DNA of 48,498 bases, taken from positions 1-48,498 of the forward strand of contig CALODS010000032.1 in NCBI GenBank assembly GCA_942492225.1, written 5' to 3'. The notes beneath the pieces are model-generated. The model saw only the letters and a list, made by a program, of their open reading frames with translations. It was not told the origin of the DNA and ran no database searches. Shown here piece by piece: positions 24,252 to 33,471 of this stretch (positions within the stretch are counted from its first letter, which is position 1; each line of letters opens with the position of its first letter). The position numbers and the translations under genes were made by a program. Source of the DNA: JAFGTX01 sp942492225. Its GTDB lineage: Bacteria; Bacillota; Clostridia; Peptostreptococcales; Acidaminobacteraceae.

Positions 24252-26292
24252 TATCCTCATTCACCTCGTGTATAATTGGCATTTCAATCGTTATTTTAAA
24301 TAAATCACCATCAATATCAATTTTGAAGACACCATTTTGAGCTTTAATTAAACCTTCAGCAATTGATAATCCCAGTCCAGAGCCATCAGTTGTTCTAGAC
24401 TCAGCTCCTCTTACAAAACGCTGTAATAGCTCTTCGGGTTTTATTTCTAATGCGATTTCAGAAATGTTCTTAATCACTATCATACCTTTATCTGCTGTTT
24501 TTGACAATTGAACGTAGACTCTAGAACTTGGCAAAGCATATTTTGTAACATTATCAAACATATTTTCCATCACCCGCCACATGGATTTGCCATCGGCTAA
24601 AATGGACAACTGCTCATCTTCTTGAACTCGAATGTCTAAAGATTTGCTCTCAAATCGCTCTTGAAATTCACCGACACTTTGACGCACTAATTCATTTAGT
24701 CCTATCGTTGAAAAATCCATTTGGACGTTTCCCGTAGAAACTTTACTGGCATCAATCAAATCTTCTATTAATCGCTTTAACATATCTGATTTAGTAACCA
24801 ACACTTCAACATAATGTTTAGAAGCTTCTGTTTCTAAGGGTTCTTTGCTCAATAAATCGACATAGGAAATAATTGAGGTCAACGGTGTTTTTAAGTCATG
24901 AGAAACATTGGTTATTAACTCTGCCTTCATACGCTCTCCCTTAACCGCTTTCTCAATGGCTTGTCGCATATCAGATTGAACATGATAGATATTATCATAA
25001 AAATCTACCATCACTTTTGGAAATTTTTCAGTATCTAAGACAACCTCTAATTCACCTGATGAAACCAGTTTTGTCGCTTCCATAATCTGCTTAAGAGAAG
25101 ACAATTGTTTAAGAAATACAAACCCAAATATGAGTTGTATAAAAATAAAAAGGAGCATACCAATACTTCCGATTAAAACGCCTGAAACTAATGACGCAAC
25201 ACCATATAAAACAAAGAATAAGTACCAAGATGGTTTTAGTAGTTTGATACCCTCTAGTCGCCAAAATAAATTCTTAATAAATTGAAAAAAATACCCTACC
25301 AAAGAAGCCCTTAATAGCATTTTTGCTTTTATTTGTCTTATTAGCGAACAATAGAAAACAAGTCCTATCATGGTCACCAAAAATGAAATCATCGCAATTT
25401 GTGTAGATGCTTCAGCAACCATATTTGATAAATCGTTGTTATAATTAATGGCTTCAATCACAACACCCATCAATCCTAAGACACCTCCAAAAGCAACGAT
25501 CTGAGCCTCTGTAACAATTCGATCAAATCCATTGGTGTGTATTCTATCATCACCTGAACTACGCCCACACAAAAACGCCATTAATATAAGGCCCATAGCA
25601 AATACAATACTACTAGCCATCAATAACCGTTGCCACCACGTTACAATAACAGCTGCACCACTGCTTCTCACTGATAGATCATAAAACACATCTCCTGGAA
25701 TCAATGTATTTTGAACCGCAGCATATAACTCATACTCTTCTTTTGATAGAAATGAAAGTATATCATCACCATAATATCTCGACTCACTGCCATTGATATA
25801 GCCTAAATAATTTGAAAGTTCATAAGAATAATCAGAATCGCCATATTTAATAAGCACCTGATTCTCAGAAAAAAACACATGATTTTTTTGCTGTAATATT
25901 TCATCTTCAGTCATTTCAGTATTTGATTTAACAACTTCGTCTGATTTTAAGTCTTTAATAATGTAAACAAAATTTATTGCATCATTTAAATTTATGTTGG
26001 TCGTATTATAGCGACCATACAAACTATTTCTTTCATTTTCGTCAATGGTTATATTGTTAATGTGTTCTATGCTTTTAAGCTGTGTCGTCAACTCTGCAGC
26101 ATTATGAACCCTTCTCATAAATTGTTCCCTATACTCGTAACTGTCAGCTATCTCCCCTTTTGTACTGTCACCATATATCACAAACCATAGAAGACACCAA
26201 ATAAATACGGTGCCACCAAGTAATATGATTATACTTGTGATCGCTTTCGTAAATCCTGAATACTTAAATCTTGTCCATTTTGTATCCAACAC
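24235..26292 (-). CDS. Sensor histidine kinase, multi-TM
   Basis: A 685-residue kinase. An N-terminal helix, a long extracytoplasmic part to about residue 210 and a cluster of five to six further helices (about 215-390) precede the HisKA domain with phospho-acceptor His465 in VSHDLKTPL. The HATPase domain has MFDNVTKYA and DGSGLGLSIAEGLI. No HAMP is obvious. The frame starts at TTG 26292 inside the end of the regulator gene (GGGG just upstream), and an earlier ATG in frame is absent. It is coupled to the OmpR regulator by a 29-base overlap, forming a complete two-component system. yaiI follows in the same operon. Confidence 0.9.
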   Translation of the reverse strand: MLDTKWTRFKYSGFTKAITSIIILLGGTVFIWCLLWFVIYGDSTKGEIADSYEYREQFMRRVHNAAELTTQLKSIEHINNITIDENERNSLYGRYNTTNINLNDAINFVYIIKDLKSDEVVKSNTEMTEDEILQQKNHVFFSENQVLIKYGDSDYSYELSNYLGYINGSESRYYGDDILSFLSKEEYELYAAVQNTLIPGDVFYDLSVRSSGAAVIVTWWQRLLMASSIVFAMGLILMAFLCGRSSGDDRIHTNGFDRIVTEAQIVAFGGVLGLMGVVIEAINYNNDLSNMVAEASTQIAMISFLVTMIGLVFYCSLIRQIKAKMLLRASLVGYFFQFIKNLFWRLEGIKLLKPSWYLFFVLYGVASLVSGVLIGSIGMLLFIFIQLIFGFVFLKQLSSLKQIMEATKLVSSGELEVVLDTEKFPKVMVDFYDNIYHVQSDMRQAIEKAVKGERMKAELITNVSHDLKTPLTSIISYVDLLSKEPLETEASKHYVEVLVTKSDMLKRLIEDLIDASKVSTGNVQMDFSTIGLNELVRQSVGEFQERFESKSLDIRVQEDEQLSILADGKSMWRVMENMFDNVTKYALPSSRVYVQLSKTADKGMIVIKNISEIALEIKPEELLQRFVRGAESRTTDGSGLGLSIAEGLIKAQNGVFKIDIDGDLFKITIEMPIIHEVNEDNEDLD

Positions 26293-26959
26293 CCCACACC
26301 ACCTGTATGTATTTTGGTTCTTTAGGATTGATTTCTATTTTTTCCCTTATACGACGAATGTGTACGGCAACGGTGTTCTCGACAGAAAAGGAGATATCTT
26401 GCCAAACACTTTCATAAATCTTTTCAGAAGATAAAACAACGCCTAAGTTAGAAAGTAATAATTCCATAATCTTAAATTCTGTTGGTGTTAACTGTTTTTC
26501 AACGCCATCAATCGTTAGAAGTCTACTGTCCGTATCAAGAATCAATCCACCTGTTTTCAAACTTGATCTTGATAGTTTTGCATCACCAAAATCTGTATAA
26601 CGTCGCATGTGGGATTTAACTCTTGCAATCAGTTCTAGTGGACTAAATGGTTTCGTTACGTAATCATCCGCACCAAAATTTAACCCTGTAATCTTATCTG
26701 TATCCTCTGATTTTGCAGATAAAACGATTATTGGTAATTTATGTGTCTCTCTTAATTTAATAATAGCTGTTAAACCATCCATATTGGGCATCATCAAGTC
26801 TATTATAAGCAATTGAATATTATACAAGTCTATTGCTTTTAGTGCTTGTAAACCATCATATGCTTTTATTACAGTATAGCCTTCTTGTTTAAGGTATATA
26901 CCAATAGCGTCTACTATTTCATGATCATCATCGCATACGAGTATTGTTGCATTATTCAT
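26264..26959 (-). CDS. OmpR-family response regulator
   Basis: A 231-residue regulator with receiver CDDD, phospho-acceptor Asp54 (LIIDLMMPN), VLSAK and TKPFSPLELIARV, and a winged helix (LTPTEFKIMELLL, ENTVAVHIRRIREKIE). The start at 26959 uses AAAGG nine bases upstream; the ATG at 26968 directly abuts that site. It is first gene of an operon with its kinase and yaiI. Confidence 0.93.
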   Translation of the reverse strand: MNNATILVCDDDHEIVDAIGIYLKQEGYTVIKAYDGLQALKAIDLYNIQLLIIDLMMPNMDGLTAIIKLRETHKLPIIVLSAKSEDTDKITGLNFGADDYVTKPFSPLELIARVKSHMRRYTDFGDAKLSRSSLKTGGLILDTDSRLLTIDGVEKQLTPTEFKIMELLLSNLGVVLSSEKIYESVWQDISFSVENTVAVHIRRIREKIEINPKEPKYIQVVWGVGYKMDKI

Positions 26960-27117
26960 TGATCTCATCCTTTCAACTACAGTTTATCAATTATTCATGA
27001 CAACTTTATCTATATAATTCTTACATTATTCTTACAATTACCTTTTCATTATAGACTATATTCCGTCCCCTAAATCTCAAAGATTTATTAAATCCATCGA
27101 CCCATTTTTTTACCACT

Positions 27118-28416
27118 TCACTCTAACTCTAAAGATTCTCTAATAGCTAATCTAATTTTCACCAGTTCTGGATACTCATACATAAAGAGAATTTTTTCGT
27201 TACTTATAGTGTCTGCAACCGGTTTATCTTCCATGACAAATACACGATATGTTTCCGCAATATCTTCAACTGGATTTGTAATAGCATAATCCGATACAAA
27301 TTGATCCTCGTATTTGAGATACAACTCATAAATGGCTTCGTCTGATCCACTTTCTAAATCACTATCAACAGCAGCCTCATGCTCTGCTACTATTGGAATC
27401 CAAAACCTTTTATAAAATTGATTTAAGTAACTCTTCGTCTTTAAATAACCTTCTGTTGTTTCATACGCATCGGTATCAACTATCTTATCCCCTTGCAATT
27501 CGCCTTTGTGGAGAGTCATCACATGGGCAAATTCATGAATAACAGTATTCGTAAATTCATCACTAAAACTACCATCTGGGTTAATTGCATCTTTTACATC
27601 TATAGCCAAACGCCACTTACTATAGTCATCTGATTCCTCAATAACGTGTGCTAAAACATTATCAATACCATCTGTATTTAGCTCATAACATATAAGTTTG
27701 TCCATATAATTTGCTGGAATAATTTTAACAATATGCAACCACAGTCTATTATAGAGCTCTTTTTCAGCAGAACTAAGAGCACTTTCCTCCTTCATACTAT
27801 TTTCACTATATACAATCTTACCTTTTGACACTTCATAAAGTGCATAATGAACACTTCGATTCTCAACTTGCGTTGTGATTTCACTTCCTGGTAAGTTGTT
27901 ATTGTCAAATATTTTTTCTATCTCATCAATTAGTCTTAAATACTCATTACTATCGTAATCAAACGCTGGATTTTCCATCATTTCATCATATTGGCGACAT
28001 AATTTTTCTAGCACTTGAATATCTTTTTTAGTTATTCTATCTTTATACTTTTCAACAACTTCGCCATAACTATAGAATGGAACATCTAATCCAAAATCCA
28101 TCATTTGCAAATCAAAATTGTCTAGAAGTTCATAATATTCATCTTCATTTGAATCATCTTCATTAAAATCAAAGGTCGCTATTTCTTTATAAAGAATTTT
28201 TAGCGTATTTAACTGCGCCTTTGACAATTTTTTAATATCTTGACCCAGTATTTCTTCTAAACTTCTGGTGTCTTGTTCTTCTATATTTCTAACACCTTTT
28301 TCTTCTGAAACTACATCGCGACTACTTATTACTGCTGATTCAGTTGTTACTGCCGATTGTTGACACCCTGTAAAAACAAGCATTGTTGCTATACTTAATA
28401 TAATAATTTTTTTCAT
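27118..28416 (-). CDS. Lipoprotein with HExxH zinc-metalloprotease motif
   Basis: A 432-residue lipoprotein: lipobox VFTGC with Cys18, then a low-complexity acidic linker. About residues 225-400 form a zincin-like domain with His294-Glu295-x2-His298 (VIHEFAHVMTLH) and, 86 residues later, Glu384-Asp385-x2-Glu388 (NPVEDIAETY). The latter suits a third zinc ligand of the gluzincin type. The intervening segment FVSDYAITNPVED is characteristic of a little-studied family of predicted surface metallopeptidases. It acts outside the cell if active; substrate unknown. GGAGG seven bases before ATG 28416 sets the start. It lies between two two-component systems and is divergent from the second one. Confidence 0.8.
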   Translation of the reverse strand: MKKIIILSIATMLVFTGCQQSAVTTESAVISSRDVVSEEKGVRNIEEQDTRSLEEILGQDIKKLSKAQLNTLKILYKEIATFDFNEDDSNEDEYYELLDNFDLQMMDFGLDVPFYSYGEVVEKYKDRITKKDIQVLEKLCRQYDEMMENPAFDYDSNEYLRLIDEIEKIFDNNNLPGSEITTQVENRSVHYALYEVSKGKIVYSENSMKEESALSSAEKELYNRLWLHIVKIIPANYMDKLICYELNTDGIDNVLAHVIEESDDYSKWRLAIDVKDAINPDGSFSDEFTNTVIHEFAHVMTLHKGELQGDKIVDTDAYETTEGYLKTKSYLNQFYKRFWIPIVAEHEAAVDSDLESGSDEAIYELYLKYEDQFVSDYAITNPVEDIAETYRVFVMEDKPVADTISNEKILFMYEYPELVKIRLAIRESLELE

Positions 28417-28575
28417 TCTTTGGTCCTCCATCTTCTTGTTATGATCCTTATCCTATCAAGACAATATATTTTTGACTTAAAAACAATCTTAAATGAACCT
28501 TAATTTTTTACTTTATAGATTTACTATAGAAATTTTATGGTACATTTAAACTATAATGAATAAGGAGTGTCCTAT

Positions 28576-29271
28576 ATGGCCAACAAAATATTAATACTTG
28601 AAGATGACTTTGCAATAAACCATTTGTTAACTCAGCAACTAAAAACAGAAGGTTTTGAAGTCGTTCAATCATATAACGGTGAAGAGGCATTAGACCTTTT
28701 TGACAATTCCATAGACCTAGCAATTTTAGATATAATGGTCCCAAAAATCAATGGTGTTACTGTCATGAAAAAAATAAGATATACCAGTATGATTCCTATC
28801 ATATTTCTCACTGCAAAAGATGAAGAAATTGATAAAATAAGGGCCCTTGGTCTTGGTGCTGATGACTATATAACAAAACCCTTTAGCATGATTGAAGTTA
28901 TCTATCGTATCAAAGGTCAGATCCGTAGATTTTATGAATATAATCAACATCAAGAAACTGATATCCAAACCTTGTTCACCCATGGTGATTTACAACTAAA
29001 CGTCATAGATTGTATCCTGACCATCAACGGTCAAATGATTGACCTTGGCGTTAAAGAATTTGAACTCTTAACTTTTTTTATGCGTCATATTGGTCAGGTT
29101 TTTACAAAACATCAACTTTATGAACAAGTTTGGGGTGAAGAATTCCATGGTGATGACAATACTGTTATGGTTCATATTTCTAAACTAAGAGAAAAAATTG
29201 GTGATTCTTCAAAAAATCCTAAATATATTAAGACGATAAAGGGACTTGGCTATAGAATGGAGTCTTTATGA
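28576..29271 (+). CDS. OmpR-family response regulator
   Basis: A 231-residue regulator: receiver LEDDF, phospho-acceptor Asp52 (AILDIMVPK), FLTAK, TKPFSMIEVIYRI, then a winged helix (LGVKEFELLTFFM, DNTVMVHISKLREKIG). The start at 28576 follows AAGGAG by eight bases. A TATAAT at 28552-28557 lies just upstream but lacks a good -35. It overlaps the kinase start by four bases (ATGA). Confidence 0.93.
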   Translation: MANKILILEDDFAINHLLTQQLKTEGFEVVQSYNGEEALDLFDNSIDLAILDIMVPKINGVTVMKKIRYTSMIPIIFLTAKDEEIDKIRALGLGADDYITKPFSMIEVIYRIKGQIRRFYEYNQHQETDIQTLFTHGDLQLNVIDCILTINGQMIDLGVKEFELLTFFMRHIGQVFTKHQLYEQVWGEEFHGDDNTVMVHISKLREKIGDSSKNPKYIKTIKGLGYRMESL

Positions 29272-30641
29272 GAATAAAAAAACTTTCCAATCAATTTCTG
29301 ATTAATTATCTCTTTATTTTTATTCTGATTCTCATGTTATCGGTGACAACTTACTACCTTTATAATGCCTATGATTTTTGGAAACAAGATCATTTTGCTA
29401 TAGATTTAGATGTTTTTGAAGCTGATTATGATACTGGTGGCCTTGAATATGCTATGACACAACAGAATTTTCAACCAGATGATTACATTATCCTTATGGA
29501 TGCTAATAGAGTGGTAATTGATCAAATAAATTCTCCAAAACCTATTGGTACTGCTTATGGTGAAAGAGAGTTACAAGAAATAATATATGGTGATGATTAT
29601 TATAACTATGCTATTTTTTATCATACCGATCATACAAAACTTTTTATGCTCTATATCGCCTATATTGAAACAAGCTATACCTATGTCGTGATGTTCGTTA
29701 TCATTGCATTAATTCTATTTACAGCTATAACTTTGTTATTTGCAAAATATACGTCTAATCAGATTTTACAACCAATACTAGCGCTCGTTAGTGGTGTTCA
29801 AAAAATTGGAAAAGGCTATTATGACACGCAAATAAATTTTGATGCCTCAAATGAACTTAATATTCTAAGAGACGAAATTAATGAAATGGTCACGCGATTA
29901 AAAGAAGAAACAGAAAAAAGAACGCAATTAGAATATAGTCGCAAGCAATTGATAAGAGATATTTCACACGATATTAGAACACCTCTTACAAATATATTGG
30001 GGTATTCAGATCAGCTGATTCAAGAAAATGAATTTGTATCGTCATCACAACAGCAGAGCATCGAAATAATCAATCAATATGGTCTATCTGCAAATCATCT
30101 TATTAGTGAATTGTTTGATTTGTCAAAACTTGAACTTGAAAATGAGATAAGGGATTTAGAAAGTGTTGATCTTATAGAATTGATTCGACTCAAATGTATT
30201 GATTATATTAGTGAATTCGAAAAAAGATTCATCGCATTTGATATAAATTTGCCAGAGGATAATATTATGCTCAATATAAATCCAATTAAAATACAACGAA
30301 TGCTTGATAATCTAATCCAGAATACGATTAAGTACAATGATAAAAACTTTTCTTTAGTCATTCAATTTGAACAGTACAACGATTACTATCAACTAATCAT
30401 TGCTGATAATGGCATTGGTATTCCAGCGACACATTCCAAACGTATTTTTGAACCGATGGTCAGAGTCGAAGATTCGAGGAATAGAGCTTTCGGAGGTTCT
30501 GGACTGGGGCTCTCAATCGTAAGACAAATTGTTGAAAAACATGGATGGTCAATAGCGCTTGCCGATCACAAGAGTGGTTATTATGATCGTGGTTGCACAT
30601 TTATCATTACCATACCGATCCATAAGACTCAACCATTATAA
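29268..30641 (+). CDS. Sensor histidine kinase
   Basis: A 457-residue kinase: two membrane helices (about 10-30 and 130-155) bracket a roughly 100-residue external sensor rich in Tyr and Asp. A HAMP-like linker follows (ILQPILALVSGVQKIGKGYY). The HisKA domain has phospho-acceptor His234 in ISHDIRTPLTN, and the HATPase has NLIQNTIKYND, DNGIGIP and GGSGLGLSIV. It is the partner of the regulator just upstream. The divergent lipoprotein protease is a possible target of the pair. Confidence 0.92.
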   Translation: MRIKKLSNQFLINYLFIFILILMLSVTTYYLYNAYDFWKQDHFAIDLDVFEADYDTGGLEYAMTQQNFQPDDYIILMDANRVVIDQINSPKPIGTAYGERELQEIIYGDDYYNYAIFYHTDHTKLFMLYIAYIETSYTYVVMFVIIALILFTAITLLFAKYTSNQILQPILALVSGVQKIGKGYYDTQINFDASNELNILRDEINEMVTRLKEETEKRTQLEYSRKQLIRDISHDIRTPLTNILGYSDQLIQENEFVSSSQQQSIEIINQYGLSANHLISELFDLSKLELENEIRDLESVDLIELIRLKCIDYISEFEKRFIAFDINLPEDNIMLNINPIKIQRMLDNLIQNTIKYNDKNFSLVIQFEQYNDYYQLIIADNGIGIPATHSKRIFEPMVRVEDSRNRAFGGSGLGLSIVRQIVEKHGWSIALADHKSGYYDRGCTFIITIPIHKTQPL

Positions 30642-30647
30642 GCAATA

Positions 30648-30738
30648 AAACACCCTATCATATCTAGGCCTCCTTTATAAGCTAGACCTAAAAACCTAGC
30701 TTTCTAAAGATGCCTTAACCGTTATGAATAGGGTGTTT
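30648..30738. terminator. Long nested stem, bidirectional terminator
   Basis: AAACACCCTAT (30649-30659) pairs with ATAGGGTGTTT (30728-30738). The 68-base interior holds a second perfect stem AAGCTAG (30679-30685) / CTAGCTT (30696-30702). T7 follows on the plus strand, and a T-rich tail follows on the minus strand for the convergent nitroreductase gene. Confidence 0.7.
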
Positions 30739-30758
30739 TTTTACTTGTCTCATATTCC

Positions 30759-31502
30759 TTATTTCCTAAATGCGTCAAGATATTTACGCGCAGATCGACT
30801 CATCTCTCTTGAGAAATCAGACATATATTTTCTTTTGCAAAATGCTTGTAAACGCTCCACAACAGACTTTGTATTTTGATTATTCTGATCCATATAATAT
30901 TGATGCATTGCAAAGTGTTCTTCTTTTGAAAACTGTCTATAGGTATTTTCCTGAACAATATATTTTTCTTCAAATCGAATCGGTTTATGTCTTTTTTGTT
31001 GTGATTCTGTTGGATAGCCATATACCAACATAGCTGCTGGCATTACATATTCAGGTAAGGTCAGCAACTCTCGCAATGCTTCACAGTGTTCCAAAACATC
31101 ACCAATATAACAAGAACCTATACCAAGTGACTCTGCAGCAACTACTGTGTTTTGTGCAGCAATTATTGCATCCGCACAGGCAAGCAATAAATCACCTTCT
31201 TCTGGTACGCGTGGTTCACATCCTGTATATCTATAGCTATCATACCAACGTTGTGTATCTGCTAAAAAAATGATGACCATAGGCGCCTGAGCAATAAAGG
31301 GCTGATCGTCACAAATTTCGGCCAGTTGGTTTTTCTTATCTTGATCTTTTATATCTAACATTGTGTATAGCATCTGACACCCAGCAGTTGGTGCATGAAA
31401 TGCTGCTTCAAATAATATTTTTTTTATTTCATTTGAAATTTCTTTCTCTTCAAATTGTCTAATAGATTTTCTCGCTTTAAGTTGTTTTATCACTTCATTC
31501 AT
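30759..31502 (-). CDS. Nitroreductase-family flavoprotein
   Basis: A 247-residue FMN oxidoreductase. The N-terminal RKSIRQFEEKEIS and AAFHAPTAGCQM (FMN-binding), the central ADAIIAAQNTVVAAESLGIGSCYIG-type dimer helix with its GIGSCYIGD turn, and the LVYGYPTES loop are family marks. Such enzymes reduce nitro or quinone compounds with NAD(P)H; the physiological substrate is unknown. The C-terminal 40 residues are basic and extend beyond the core domain, as in Frp/NfsA-like members. GGAGGGG lies before the ATG. It is monocistronic. Confidence 0.9.
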   Translation of the reverse strand: MNEVIKQLKARKSIRQFEEKEISNEIKKILFEAAFHAPTAGCQMLYTMLDIKDQDKKNQLAEICDDQPFIAQAPMVIIFLADTQRWYDSYRYTGCEPRVPEEGDLLLACADAIIAAQNTVVAAESLGIGSCYIGDVLEHCEALRELLTLPEYVMPAAMLVYGYPTESQQKRHKPIRFEEKYIVQENTYRQFSKEEHFAMHQYYMDQNNQNTKSVVERLQAFCKRKYMSDFSREMSRSARKYLDAFRK

Positions 31503-31544
31503 TATATCCCCTCCAACTACATTATAACGATTTAGTCAAATAAA

Positions 31545-31573
31545 AACGACATTTATAAATTATAAATGTCGTT
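31545..31573 (-). terminator. Terminator of the PC4-like gene
   Basis: AACGACATTTAT / ATAAATGTCGTT perfect 12-bp stem with a five-base loop, and T-rich bases after it on the minus strand. Confidence 0.85.
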
Positions 31574-31577
31574 CCAA

Positions 31578-31802
31578 TTAATCTAAATCAATTTTATTTA
31601 ATAAGTCTCTCAGATCACATAATTCTTCTTTTGATAAGGTAATTCCTTTGCCCATCTTTTCATTTTCTGGCGACCAGTCTCGAAGATCATATTTTGCTGG
31701 TCGTTCATTCCAACTAATTAAATTAAGTTGTTTTGACCATCCTTTTGAATTTTCAGAAATGCTTCCTAAGTTTTTTTCTATATCATATTTTATTTCTGCC
31801 AT
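31578..31802 (-). CDS. YdbC/PC4-family ssDNA-binding protein
   Basis: A 74-residue protein with the PC4/YdbC pattern: LNLISWNERPAKYDLRDWSP followed by GKGITLSKEEL. Homologues of the eukaryotic coactivator PC4 in Firmicutes form dimers that bind single-stranded DNA through this beta sheet. GAGGTGA precedes the ATG. It is monocistronic. Confidence 0.9.
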   Translation of the reverse strand: MAEIKYDIEKNLGSISENSKGWSKQLNLISWNERPAKYDLRDWSPENEKMGKGITLSKEELCDLRDLLNKIDLD

Positions 31803-32227
31803 AGTTTCACCTCATATAATTAATAGAACGTTTGTTCCGTTAAAGTTTATCATACTCTTTCTTTGTATACAACTAATATTTTTTCTTAGATTAACTATTT
31901 CCCTAGGTTCGACGTCTAAATAATCAAAACGCCCTAAAATTTTGTCAAGATTTCTAGGAAATTTTACATATAAGACGACGCAAATGTTCCGAGATATTAA
32001 TTTCAATTTATTTAAAAAACTACTTTCTGTAAGTGGATTAAGTTCAATTACAATATTCAATTTGCTTTCTGTGATGAGCTTAAAGCTTATATCACTGGAT
32101 TTATTAGAAATGGTAACACCTATACTGTTAATGGCGCTGCAGAAATGATAAAGGATTTTGTTGTTTAAGTTTGATTTTTTAACTCCCACTGAATATAAGC
32201 AACAAATTAAGACTTTTCGCTTAAAGT
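31803..32227. other. Gene-poor region with possible gene fragments
   Basis: No complete gene was recognised. On the plus strand codons 32016-32168 read as a plausible protein end (..ELKAYITGF, IRNGNTYTVNGAAEM.. stop). A few bases later in another frame comes KFDFLTPTEYKQQIK, which resembles the tail of an IS3-type transposase. On the minus strand a frame ending at 31812 contains DYLDVEPREIVNLRKNI, faintly like a LytTR domain. None has a start with ribosome site. The region looks like decayed accessory DNA. Confidence 0.4.
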
Positions 32228-32254
32228 ATGTATTTCTTGCAGGAAAAATTATGT

Positions 32255-32344
32255 ATGTTAGTCTTAACGCTTGCACTGTTTGTTTCGGCAATTCCTGCTT
32301 ATGCAGATACTTATTCAAATCCTGATCAGAGATATCTTAGCTGA
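32255..32344 (+). CDS. Tiny ORF with signal peptide (small secreted peptide or remnant)
   Basis: ATG 32255 opens a 29-codon frame that is almost entirely a signal peptide: hydrophobic core LVLTLALFV and cleavage site AYA before Asp. It leaves a mature tail of about a dozen residues ending SNPDQRYLS. AGGAAA lies ten bases upstream, and a terminator follows within 12 bases of the stop. An in-frame ATG at 32228 would add nine residues. It may be a genuine small exported peptide, or the N-terminus of a secreted protein whose body was deleted. Confidence 0.4.
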   Translation: MLVLTLALFVSAIPAYADTYSNPDQRYLS

Positions 32345-32355
32345 CCAACTTTATC

Positions 32356-32387
32356 AAAAGAGGTGAGGAGTTTACTTTGCCTCTTTT
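32356..32387 (+). terminator. Terminator after the tiny signal-peptide ORF
   Basis: AAAAGAGG / CCTCTTTT stem around a 16-base loop, with T5 at the end on the plus strand. Confidence 0.6.
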
Positions 32388-32579
32388 TCGTTGGTATAAA
32401 TCAGCATATATATTTTAAACATAAACGGAAAAAACAAAAACAATTACAGAATTGATCCAAATAGTATATAAAGTACTCCAAATGATATATATTGCTTTTA
32501 TTACAAATATTATATGTTAGGATATTGTTGACATGTCAGAAAAGAACTAAATGGTAATTGACATAAAAGGAGTGTAATT

Positions 32580-33455
32580 ATGAAAAAAATTTTTAGTATG
32601 ATTTTAGTATTTGCATTAAGTTTTAGCTTATTAGTACCTAGTTTTGCAACAGAAAAAGGATTGGATCTTGTATCAAACCAATTCAACTCGAATGCGAGCA
32701 ATCAAAGTTCGGATGAGTTTCTTCAGTTTTTACTAGATAATAATGTATATTTTGAAGTCGAAGACACTTATTACTCAGTTGTTCCAAAAAATATTGATAT
32801 GAGAAGTTCATTTTCTATGGAAAAAGATAATGTGAATTATGTTGAAACAAATAGAATGCTTACAAAAAATGCTATTCCTAAAGCAATTAATGATGTAAAT
32901 AGTAAGAATGAAATGATGAGCTTATCAAGAGAAGCAACATCATCGGATGTAAGAATGAGACAAGTAAGTTTTACAGATGGAGAAAAACGAGTCAGTTCAA
33001 CACAAGGCGATATGGATAACTTACTGTATTCAGGAATGACTATAATAGTTGGAACAAAGTATGCAATTCCAGGAACTATTATGAGTTTACTGGCTATGTT
33101 TGGCACTCCAATTGAGCAATATGGTGCTACTAAAATAGTCGTGAATAACACATATTTTAGACGCGACACGTGGTTTGAAGTACTTGACTCTGCACATAAT
33201 TTTTACAACTGTATGTTGATATCTGAGACTCGTGAGACGAAAGCGGAAGTTATTGTTCGCGCAACAGATTTAAATTCAGGCGTACAAAGAACGAATGCTG
33301 AAAACTATGCAGGAATCGTTCAAGAGTATTCTAGCAGACATAATAAGCTTACATCAAACATTAATGATGCGTATATGCGTTATAATTTAGGATATCATGA
33401 ACCAGTGGTATATAGATATTACACTGGTGTGAGACATGAGAATAAATTAGATTAG
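32580..33455 (+). CDS. Secreted protein of unknown function
   Basis: A 291-residue protein with a textbook signal peptide (MKKIF, hydrophobic core, cleavage after PSFA). The mature part is polar and asparagine/serine-rich. A hydrophobic stretch around residues 155-180 (MTIIVGTKYAIPGTIMSLLA) could insert into a membrane, with an aromatic C-terminal third. No domain was recognised. The codon use is more A-rich than neighbouring core genes. GGAG lies eight bases before the ATG. The downstream gene shares the short motif DLNSGV(Q/E)R with this one and is 16 bases away, so both form an operon of unknown role, possibly export or bacteriocin-like. Confidence 0.75.
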   Translation: MKKIFSMILVFALSFSLLVPSFATEKGLDLVSNQFNSNASNQSSDEFLQFLLDNNVYFEVEDTYYSVVPKNIDMRSSFSMEKDNVNYVETNRMLTKNAIPKAINDVNSKNEMMSLSREATSSDVRMRQVSFTDGEKRVSSTQGDMDNLLYSGMTIIVGTKYAIPGTIMSLLAMFGTPIEQYGATKIVVNNTYFRRDTWFEVLDSAHNFYNCMLISETRETKAEVIVRATDLNSGVQRTNAENYAGIVQEYSSRHNKLTSNINDAYMRYNLGYHEPVVYRYYTGVRHENKLD

Positions 33456-33471
33456 GGAAAAGGTGTTTAAA

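Noticed and set aside
32167..32245. Insertion sequence
   Set aside because: Only a possible transposase tail of about 15 residues is seen, without terminal repeats or a full gene.
31812..32318. 168-codon minus-strand frame upstream of the PC4 gene
   Set aside because: No ribosome site, no clear domain except a faint LytTR-like stretch, and opposite-strand segments look equally protein-like; kept only as part of a remnant region.
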